This document shows, one piece after another, positions 38,751 through 47,705 of a stretch of DNA of 64,000 nt. The stretch comes from Anaeromyces robustus (Eukaryota; Neocallimastigomycota; Neocallimastigomycetes; Neocallimastigales; Neocallimastigaceae). Both the position numbers and the translations under genes were made by a program. Under the pieces are notes generated by a model. The model did no database searches, had not been told where the DNA came from, and saw only the letters and a program-made list of their open reading frames with translations. The number at the start of each line of letters is the position of its first letter. The first letter of the stretch is position 1. The DNA lies in assembly GCA_002104895.1 (NCBI GenBank), contig MCFG01000048.1, positions 87,501 to 151,500 on the forward strand, read 5' to 3'.

Positions 38751-40676
38751 ATGAAAACAAGATTCAGCGTAAAAGAAGCTTCAATATTATTATTAAGTAT
38801 GATAAAATTTAATAATACTTATTTATTTATTTTTTTTTATTTTCTTTAAGTCATAAAATTATTTAAATGCTTTTTTTTTTATTATTATTATTCAATTAAT
38901 TATTAATATATTTACTTTACTTTATCATTAATTCTTTTTTTTTTTATAAATAAATATATATTGTAGTATTGAACAGTGTTATAGCTAGTAATGGAAAATA
39001 TAAAAATCGTTATCCATATTGTGAATCTGCCGATGTTAAATATGAAGATGAACTTGGTAAATGGGGTTATGAAAATGATGAATGGTGTGTAATATCTGTA
39101 AATACTATAAATACTTCTCCAGCTTGTAAATCTACCAATGATGTTAAATATAGAGATAAAGATGGTAAATGGGGTTTTGAAAATGGTAATTGGTGTATAA
39201 TATATGAAAATAATGAATATAATGAATCTAATAAAGAAAAAACATATCGCGGTTATCCATACTGTAAATCTACCAATGATGTTCGACATACAGATGAAGA
39301 TGGTAAATGGGGTTTAGAAAATGATAAATGGTGTTTTATATCTGATAATAATAAATATGAAAATAATGAATCTATTAAAGAAAAAACACATCGCGGTTAT
39401 CCATACTGTAAATCTACAAACAGATATGCATATACTTATATTGATGATGAACTCTGGGGTGTTGAAAATGAAGGAGAATGTTATATTGAAAATTCCAATA
39501 AACCTTGTTCTGAAGATACATTTACTGTTGAATTTAAAGACGATAAATATCTTTATGGTATTAAAAATGGTGTTCAATGTATTTTAAAAGAAAATAAAAA
39601 TGAAGGATGTAATAAAACCGGTTACAACTGTTGTAGTAATAATGTTAAGGAAACTATTGGTACTGATAGATATGATAATCAATATGGTAAAGAAAGTAAT
39701 GGTGAAATTTGTGTTTTTAGAAAAAGAGCATGTAAAACTGCCTATAAAATTGAATATACTGATGAACTTTACTATTATGGTAAAGAAAATGGTATTTCCT
39801 GTATATTATCATCAATCAAGCAAAAAAAAAAAATGTGCTAATACCTTCTATAGTTGTTGTGATTTATCTCGATCAACTGTTGAAAAAGCTTTCGAATATG
39901 GCAGATTTTATGAACTTCTACTTGAAATTAAAGATATTGGTAAAATTAGAATAGAAACTGGTGAAGAAAAAGATGTCTTATATAGTACTGGAATTAATGG
40001 TAAAACATGTGTATATCCAAGAGAATATGCAGGAGGTTGTAGAAATACTGGTTTACCATGTTGTGATGGTAGTAATAAAGAATATCTTTATAAAATGGAT
40101 AAAATGGATGATACTTTAAAGTTATATGGTTTTAATTGGGAAAATCAATTATGTTTATATAAATTTGAACAAATGATTATGAAGAAAAATACTACATTTA
40201 AACCATATATATGTAAGGAAAATAATCCTTCCCCAGAAGAAAGATATAAAGTTTATAATGAAACTAATGAATATAAATGGGGTAAGGAAGATGGTATTGA
40301 GTGTATTTTGGAAAATTATGAAACAGGAATTGATGGATGTTGGTCTATTCAATATGGTTACAGATGTTGTGAAGAAAGTAATCCAAAAGTTTACTTTTCA
40401 CTTAGTGAAAATGAACAATTCAGTTTTGAAAATGGAAAATTATGTGGTATTAGAAATGATTAAGTTACTACTACTCGTAAAACTAAAACTATTACTACTA
40501 CTGTTACCTCTTCTTCCCCACTATCACCAACTCCATCATCAGACAAAAAATGTACTAAATATTATAAACAATGTGGTGGTAAAGGTTTCGATGAAATGCT
40601 CCCATGTTGTGAAAGAAACTACAATTGTCAAAAAATTAATGAATATTACTACCAATGTAACCCAGATAAGAATTAA
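38751..40676 (+). pseudogene. Poly-dockerin gene with C-terminal CBM1-like domain, broken by frameshift and stop
   Basis: Exon 38751-38796 (signal peptide M-K-T-R-F-S-V-K-E-A-S-I-L-L-L) joins 38967 onward in phase 1. Seven dockerin-like modules follow: four short ones (Y-P-Y-C...W-G-x-E-N-x-x-W-C), then C-S-E-D, C-N-K-T-G-Y-N-C-C and C-K-T-A. At a 12-A run (39822-39833) the frame is lost and ends at 39841. One base later the +1 frame continues K-K-C-A-N-T-F-Y-S-C-C with four further modules, up to C-W-S-I-Q-Y-G-Y-R-C-C, and stops with TAA at 40461-40463. The same frame past that stop encodes V-T-T-T-R-K-T-K-T-I-T-T-T, a Thr linker, and an intact CBM1-like domain (C-T-K-Y-Y-K-Q-C-G-G ... Y-Y-Y-Q-C) to TAA at 40674-40676. 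The frameshift could be a homopolymer sequencing error; the stop could not easily be. Inferred origin: a poly-dockerin adaptor that was once cellulose-binding. Confidence 0.8.
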
Positions 40677-41426
40677 ATTAAAATCATAAAATGATAAAAA
40701 AAATAATAATAATATAATAATATCATAAAAAAAAACAAAAAAAAACAAAAAAACAAAAAAAAAAAACAAAAAAAAAAAAAAAGAAATGAAAAAAAAATTA
40801 TCTAAATATTTTTAAATATAAAATAAAAAAAAAGAAAATTTAGAAAAGTTATATAGAAATATATATATATAAACTAAATGATTTATATTAATTATTGGAT
40901 TAGAAAAAAAATTATATATATAGTAAAATACAACAAAAAAACAAATTTTATATATTTATATTTCTTTTAGAAAAAAAAATATATAGTAAATTATATTTCT
41001 TTTAGAAAAATGATATAGTAAAATAGAAATAAAAAAATAGAAATAAAAAATAATAAAATACAAATTAAAAAAAAATACAATTAAAAAAAAAAATAGAAAT
41101 TAAAAAATTAGTTAAATACAAAAAAAAAAGTAAATAAAATAAAATAAAAAAAATAATAATAATAAAAAAATAATAATAATAATAAAATTATATATTTATT
41201 AAATAAATAAAATAAAATAAAATTAATAAATAAGTAAATAAATTTTTAATAATAATAAAAGTAATATATATATATATATATATATTATTATTATTATTAT
41301 TATTATTATTTATTAATTAATTTTTAAGACTTCTTTGTTAATTTGAATTTATAGAGTGAATGTAGTCCATAAAATATATAATATTCTAAAGTATAAAAAT
41401 ATTATAATAATATCATTTCAACTATC
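40677..41426. other. Intergenic A-rich region
   Basis: Downstream of the broken poly-dockerin gene: A-runs, AAT microsatellites, and a partial duplication of TTATATTTCTTTTAGAAAAA at about 40955-41010. No gene seen. Confidence 0.5.
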
Positions 41427-41579
41427 AGACTTTCAGAGTTTTTTCCTTTTATTAGAAATGATTACGATTACTTAAGGGAGAGTTTAGTGGACACCAACAC
41501 TATTTTTAATTCAGAAATTACTTTTTTCTTATTATCGTTATTATATTTAGTTTCTTATGTTTCGTTGTCAACTCGGTAA
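41427..41579 (+). pseudogene. Coding relic upstream of membrane-protein copy 1
   Basis: A 50-codon open stretch ending in TAA at 41577-41579 contains R-N-D-Y-D-Y-L-R-E-S-L-V-D-T-N-T-I-F-N-S followed by a hydrophobic tail. The same segment precedes copies 2 and 3 (46840, 51127) as R-N-D-D-D-Y-L-R-E-S-L-V-D-T-N. Between copy 1 and the others most base changes are silent or conservative (CTA/TTA, GAA/GAG, AAT/AAC, ATC/ATT, D-V/E-I), as expected of sequence that was coding when the copies split. A CAG acceptor-like site lies just upstream, so it may be the last exon of a lost or unrecognised gene. Confidence 0.4.
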
Positions 41580-42659
41580 AAGGTTAGAATTATTATTTTG
41601 TTATTTATTATTGCTTTTGTATTCTTCATAATAATTTATATATATTTTCTTCTTCTTTTTCTTCTTCTTTTTTATTCTTTCTTCTTCTTCATATTTATTC
41701 TTTACATAACACGATTCAGAAGATTCTTTTTACTTATTTATTCTTTTTCTCGTTTTATAGTGATACATATTTTGGATTTTTCATTCTTTTTTTTTTTTTT
41801 TGATTGCTGTAATAATTGTAATTTCTATCATTAAAAAGCATTGGTTTTGTGACAAAAATTCATTATATTTAAAAATATTTAATTGTTTTTCTTCTTCGTT
41901 TATTTATGTTTTATATTATTTACTTCATAATAATTTATTACTTTACTTATTATTTCTTTACTTTTTATGATCTTTTTTTTCTTATTTCTTATGTTATTGT
42001 GCATCGATGGTAATATCACAACATTTATTACAGTTTATCACTGTTTAAACAGGATATTTAATATATCTATATTAAATTTATTGTTATTAAATTAAACAAA
42101 TAGTCATTGTTTTCTCAATCTATTTTATTATTTCATTTATGTTTTCAATTATGAAAATATGAGTAATAAGCATTGATATTATTTTTTTTTTTTTTTTAAT
42201 TCATCGAGTTTTATCTCATTTTAGGAATATCTTTTTTGGTGTATTTATTTTTTTCTTTATATATTTTCATATGTCGTATTACCTTAACTTAATACAATTG
42301 GCAATTATGGTTTTTTTCAAATTTTCTTCAGTTATCATTTCTTCAATAACTTTTATTCAAAAAACTAAATTTTTTATTATTTCATTTACTTATTTAGATT
42401 TGAGTCTTTGATTGTGTTTCTTTCTTTTTTTTTTTCTTTTAACTTTATTATATATTTTTAAATATATTTAATTATTTTTTTTTATTCTAGTTGAGTTGTA
42501 TAAATGCTGTAGTATATTAAATTAAATTTTTCAAATTGATAATCCTTATAATTATTTTTTGATTATTTGTTATATTATATTAACATTAATTTTTAAAGAC
42601 GTAATGAGAATCTTAACTTTTTATATGAAATTATGAAATTGAAATGAAATTTTAATATT
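41580..42659. other. Pyrimidine-rich region unique to the first tandem unit
   Basis: About 1 kb of TTC/TTCTT-rich + strand sequence with scattered GC (for example GCATCGATGG near 42002). The matching position in tandem units 2 and 3 has only a few hundred bases of different sequence, so most of this is extra in unit 1. No convincing frame is seen. Confidence 0.5.
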
Positions 42660-43060
42660 CAGTCTCATGTATGCTAAGAATATGCTTGGTTGTTGAGGTA
42701 TATTCTTAATATACATAAGGATTCTGGTTCAGTAATGTACCGTAATTGTTTCAGATTAATTATTTGAGGCAAAGTTACTCAAGCTTCATAAAATAATAAT
42801 AATAGTATAATTGGGGTTGAAGAAGTCCTAATAATATGGTGTACAGGCTCTCTATTATTAGGCTGTTTCTTTGATAACCACTGTTAGTATGTGAGGCTTG
42901 TAGATTGGACCTGTTATTAAGCTAATCTTAAGATTTAAGTACAAATATAAAATATATTAATATACTAAGGACGTCTACACAAAAATGATAAAGGCATTGG
43001 GAATATAATTCTGATAAAAATTCATGTGACAACACATGATAAGTTTATTAAAAAATATAA
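42660..43060. ncRNA. GC-richer island with several hairpins, candidate structured RNA or element remnant
   Basis: About 400 nt clearly less A+T-rich than its surroundings and without an open frame. Hairpins: 42667-42685 with 42698-42716 (19-bp stem, one C-A mismatch, two G-U pairs, 12-nt loop); 42827-42836 with 42853-42862 (perfect CCTAATAATA / TATTATTAGG, 16-nt loop); TTGAG/CTCAA near 42765-42782; and TCATGTG-ACAA-CACATGA at 43022-43039 (7-bp stem, 4-nt loop). Absent from tandem units 2 and 3. The strand is not determined. It matches no RNA family I know; a transposon remnant is the main alternative. Confidence 0.3.
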
Positions 43061-43600
43061 AAGATAGAATGATAGAATTTCTTTGTCTCAATAAAACTTT
43101 GTACTACATTATAATATATTATTTTTATATAATGTAACATTTATAATTAAATATATTATATAAAAATATATTACAATGTATTAAAGAAATAAAATCATTA
43201 TTTTAAACTTTATTTCTAATAATATTATAAATAATTTATATTATTTAATATATAAAAATATAATTTTATATATAATTTTTTTTAAATAATTCATTATTGA
43301 TTTATTGATTTATTATAAATTAAATAAAGAAAACCACAATTTTTATTTTTTCTTTTACTGAAATAAAAATGAAATGAAATGAAATGAAATGAAATAAATA
43401 AAAATAAAATAATAAATTAAATTGAAATATATTATATAATAATATATAAAATAAATGAATTGAAATAAATATTAAAATAAAAAATAAAATAAAATAATAA
43501 ATGAGTTAAAATAAATAATAAAATTAAAAAATAAAATAAAATAAAAAAAAATAAAGATATAATAAAAATTATAATTAATTTTTTAATTATATATATTAAA

Positions 43601-46117
43601 ATGGATTACTTTTTAAAATTATTTTTTTTATTTGCTTATATTACCATTATTGTTTCAGCAGATCACGTCGATGATTTTATAAATCTTTCTTCTGGACCTA
43701 ATGATGAAATAAGATCAGGTAAAATATCAAAAAAATGTAGAGAAACCTTTAATGAATTTGCTGATTCTTCAGTAGGAAAAATAACTTTTAGATGCATAAA
43801 TAAATATGTCTTTAAATTATATGAGGATGAAGATATTCCTGAAGCTATGGAAGTTTTAGATGAGGATGAAGAAGTTTTAGATGAGGATGAAGAAGTTTTA
43901 AATGAAGATGAAGAAGTTTTAAATGAGGATGAAGAAGTTTTAAATGAGGATGAAGAAGTTTTTGGTACTAATAATGAAAATAAAAAAAGTCGTAAACTGG
44001 AAGAATGTGCATATTTGAATATTGACATTTTTAATTATTTTTTTGAGCAACACAATACTTGTAATGAATATGGAATGGATATACAATTAATTATTCAATT
44101 AGATAAAAATTATGAAAATATATTCAATAATTACAATCCTGATGACCAAGATATTATTATTAAACATGACAATGAAATAAATGCCAATAATTTAATTAAT
44201 TATAAACATTCATTAAATATGACTATAAAGTCAAAAGATATATCTCAAAAATGTAAGAAGACATTTGAAAATTTTGTTTCCTCTTCAAATGGCAAAGAAA
44301 TAATGAAATGCATAGACGCTGCTGGTGCTACAAATAATAATATATGTAATACTCCAATGTGTGGAATTTTATCTGATGTATTAATATCTAAAGCATTTGA
44401 TAAATATAAAGGTGCTTGCGCAAATAATGAAAAAGATGAAGAATTAATCGATGATTTAATTAATCTTTTTTCTGAAGTGAAAATAAGTTATAATCAAAAA
44501 TGTGGAAGTACTGATATACTTGTTGTTGATAAATATGACCCTAGTATTGATTTATATGACCCTATTTTAAGAAGTTTAATTAATAAATATCGAACCTATG
44601 ACTATCTCACTAAAGAATGTAAAGCTTCTTTTGATAAGGTTGCTACTACTTATGAAGGGCAAGTAGGCATCATTTGTTTAGAGGCTTGCTTTAATGAAGA
44701 GCAAGACTTGTGTAGGATTGCAGAATGTTATGATGTAAAAGAAATTCATAGAAAATTTGCAAATAGTTTTAACTGTGATAAAACAGATTATGATAATGAT
44801 TTTGAAGCTGAATTTGTCTTTGATTTTGGTGAAATATATAATCAAATTAATCATTGTTTAAATCATCAAGAGAGATATGTGATTAAAAGTATTACTGAAT
44901 ATGATCCTAACATTAAAAATTTTATTAAATTTAATAATGATAGTAATATAATAAATGAAACTGAAACCAAATCATTAAATTCATCATTATCAGCATTAAA
45001 TGACAATTCTCCAATTGAAATAAATAATATAATAAAAAAAATAACAAATGATGATATAAATTCTATGAGTAAAACTAATTCTACCATCTTTAATTTTAAT
45101 ACTGATACTAATACTAATATTAACACTAATACTAATACAAATACTAATATTAATACTAATATTAATACTAATATTAATAATAATACTAATACTAATAAAA
45201 ATGCATTTAATCATCAAGAACCAAATAATATAAAATCAAAAAATATTAATAAAGATATAAATCGTAAGAGTGGAAAAAGCCCATTATCTAAAACTGTTAA
45301 TAAATCAAAGAATAAAATGAAAAAAAGTGGTTTTTACTTCTCACTATTTATCATACCATTATTATTTATATTTAGTAGTTTATCTGTTTTTTTCTTTATT
45401 TCCAATAAAAAAAAGAAGAATAGTAATAAAACTCAGGATTTAGAAAATTTAAATAATAATATATCAATATCTATTCATTCACTACCTAATAGAAATAGTC
45501 AAATTAATAATCAAACTGAATCAGAATTGAATAATGTTAAAACGAATTCAGGGAAAAGAGAATTAAAACAAAATTCTTTAAGTTGTGATTCATCCTCTAA
45601 TAATAATAATAATGATTCTAATGATATCATAAATACTTATCTTAATCGTAATAGTAATCATGGTAATAAAGATATTCTTCCACCTTATACTAATACAGAT
45701 TTTATAAATACTATTATTTATGATAATGTGATTAGAGAAAGAATGAATCATCAATCAGATTCCATCTATAACAATAATAATAATAATAATGAAAATAATC
45801 ATGAATTAATATTTCCTACTGAATATAATTCAATATTAAATACTATTATTGATGATAGTGTCGCTAGAAAAAGAATTCTTGAAATAGTATCAACATATAA
45901 TAACTCTCAAGTTAAAGATAACATTATTCAATTACTATCAAATACCAGTAATTCTAATGATACTATTAATAATAATAATAGTAATAATAATAGTAATAAT
46001 AATAGTAATAACAGTAGTAATAATAATACTAATAATAATACTAATAATAATACTAATAATAATAATAGTAATAATAATACTAGTAATAATAATAGTAATA
46101 ATACTAATGAAAACTAA
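43601..46117 (+). CDS. Acidic Cys-rich type I membrane protein, tandem copy 1
   Basis: An intronless 838-codon frame. A signal peptide (residues 1-20, F-A-Y-I-T-I-I-V-S-A then D) leads into an ectodomain with three related Cys modules opening K-K-C-R-E-T-F (about 44), Q-K-C-K-K-T-F (about 217) and K-E-C-K-A-S-F (about 339), each followed about 20 residues later by G-K/Q...C. Module 1 carries an acidic insert of five to six E-E-V-L-D-E-D repeats (about 84-120). An N-T-N-T/N-I-N-T stalk (about 500-530) precedes one TM helix (about 575-598, F-S-L-F-I-I-P-L-L-F-I-F) with a K-K-K-K stop-transfer and a tail of about 230 residues ending in Asn/Ser-rich repeats. I do not recognise the family and propose no enzymatic role. 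Topology suggests a surface receptor, adhesin or sorting protein. It is the most divergent of the three copies. Confidence 0.85.
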   Translation: MDYFLKLFFLFAYITIIVSADHVDDFINLSSGPNDEIRSGKISKKCRETFNEFADSSVGKITFRCINKYVFKLYEDEDIPEAMEVLDEDEEVLDEDEEVLNEDEEVLNEDEEVLNEDEEVFGTNNENKKSRKLEECAYLNIDIFNYFFEQHNTCNEYGMDIQLIIQLDKNYENIFNNYNPDDQDIIIKHDNEINANNLINYKHSLNMTIKSKDISQKCKKTFENFVSSSNGKEIMKCIDAAGATNNNICNTPMCGILSDVLISKAFDKYKGACANNEKDEELIDDLINLFSEVKISYNQKCGSTDILVVDKYDPSIDLYDPILRSLINKYRTYDYLTKECKASFDKVATTYEGQVGIICLEACFNEEQDLCRIAECYDVKEIHRKFANSFNCDKTDYDNDFEAEFVFDFGEIYNQINHCLNHQERYVIKSITEYDPNIKNFIKFNNDSNIINETETKSLNSSLSALNDNSPIEINNIIKKITNDDINSMSKTNSTIFNFNTDTNTNINTNTNTNTNINTNINTNINNNTNTNKNAFNHQEPNNIKSKNINKDINRKSGKSPLSKTVNKSKNKMKKSGFYFSLFIIPLLFIFSSLSVFFFISNKKKKNSNKTQDLENLNNNISISIHSLPNRNSQINNQTESELNNVKTNSGKRELKQNSLSCDSSSNNNNNDSNDIINTYLNRNSNHGNKDILPPYTNTDFINTIIYDNVIRERMNHQSDSIYNNNNNNNENNHELIFPTEYNSILNTIIDDSVARKRILEIVSTYNNSQVKDNIIQLLSNTSNSNDTINNNNSNNNSNNNSNNSSNNNTNNNTNNNTNNNNSNNNTSNNNSNNTNEN

Positions 46118-47705
46118 ATAATACTTTTTTATATAACTTAATTTAATTTAAAAGTTTAATTACATTAATGTAATAACTTTTTTTTTCTTGTTAAAGTTTT
46201 AACAATAAATATATATATATATATATATATATATTATGTTACAAAATTCAATATACATTTTGGATTTAGTATTAATTCCTAAAAAAAAAATAAATTTGAT
46301 ATCTCTATATCCTTGGATTTAGTATTAATTCCTAAAAAATATTTACTTATTTAATTTAATGTCTTATGTATATAATAAATTGTTTATTTGAATTAATAAT
46401 TAAATGAATTATGTTATTAATTCAAACAAACAAATACAATCTTTATATCCCCTTTTAAATGAAATTTATATTAATAATTAGTCGAACTACAATGATTAAT
46501 TTATTTATTGTTAATGCTTTTTAATGGATATTTTTAAATAACTATTTATTGACTTCCATTAAAAAAAAAAAAAAAAAAAAAAAAAGATGAAATACTTAAT
46601 TAAAATCTTATTTAAAAAAAAAAATACTTTGTATAAATTTTTTTATCATAATAAAAGAATTACTTAGACTAGATTTTATTATATAATTAGAGACAAAAAA
46701 ATATTATAGATAAAGAACAAAAAAATGTATGATAAATATATTTTTTAAATAAAAAATAAAAAATATAAAAAAAAAAGAAAAACTGAAATATCCTATTAAT
46801 AATAATATAAGTTAATTTATTTTATTTATTTCAACCACAGAACCTTCGGAGTCACCTTCTTTTACTAGAAATGATGATGATTACCTAAGGGAAAGTTTAG
46901 TGGACACCAATACTATCTTTAATTCAGATGTTACTTTTTTGTTTTATTATATTTTACCATTTAGAGAGGAGTGAAATACGAATAGTACCCTAAACTGAAA
47001 TTATTATTATTTCAGAAATTTATTATACTTTTCTTTATATTACATGTGTGTTTCAGATTTTTGAAATGAAATTTTTTTTAAATTTTTATTTATTATATTT
47101 TATGTATTAAATCTAAATATATTAATAATTATTTTTATATAATGTAACAATATATTACATCTATGATAAAATATTATATAAAATAATATTTATTAAAGAA
47201 ATAATAAAATTATAATCTTAATAATAAAGTTTAAGATAATAATTTTATTTCTAATAATATTATTTTAATAATTTATTATATTACTTAATATATTAAAAAA
47301 TAATTATATATTTAATTTTTTGTTATACAATTCATTGGCTTATGTATAAATTAAATAAAGAAAACCATATTTTTTTTTTTTTTTACTAAAATAAAAATGA
47401 AATGAATTAAATAAAAAATAAAAAATAAAATAAAATAGAATAAAATAAAATAATAAATATGTTAAAATAAATAATAGAATAAAAAATAAAATAAAATACA
47501 ATAAAATAAAATAAAATAAAATAAAATAAAATAATAAATATGTTGAAATAAATAATAAAATAAAAAATATAATAAATAATAACTAAAAAATAAAATAAAA
47601 TGAAATAAAATAAAATGAAATAAAATAAAATAGAAAGCAATAAAATAAAATAAAGAAAAATATAAAAAAAACTATAATTAAATTTTAAATTATATATATA
47701 TAAAA
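46118..47705. other. Spacer between tandem copies 1 and 2
   Basis: The first 700 nt (3' flank) are repeated after copies 2 and 3, including a motif GGATTTAGTATTAATTCCTA present twice here and TCTTTATATCCCCTTTTAAA. A coding relic lies at 46840-46974. The last 350 nt are AAAAT-rich leader, with a conserved TAAATAAAGAAAACCATA element at about 47350 also found upstream of the other copies. Confidence 0.6.
46840..46974 (+). pseudogene. Coding relic upstream of membrane-protein copy 2
   Basis: A 44-codon stretch, E-P-S-E-S-P-S-F-T-R-N-D-D-D-Y-L-R-E-S-L then V-D-T-N-T-I-F-N-S-D-V-T-F, to TGA at 46972-46974, preceded by an acceptor-like TTTCAACCACAG. It is homologous to 41427-41579 and 51127-51210. 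Its sequence is much richer in G+C than the flanks. It may be a terminal exon of an unrecognised gene or a relic carried along in the duplication. Confidence 0.4.

Noticed and set aside
43663-44028. Minus-strand Ser-rich frames across the acidic repeats of the membrane proteins (also 47807-48082, 52031-52306)
   Set aside because: Reverse reading of GAT/GAA acidic repeats; conserved only because the sense gene is.
47407-47640. 77-codon minus-strand frame in the spacer between tandem copies
   Set aside because: Same cause: AAAAT repeats read on the other strand.
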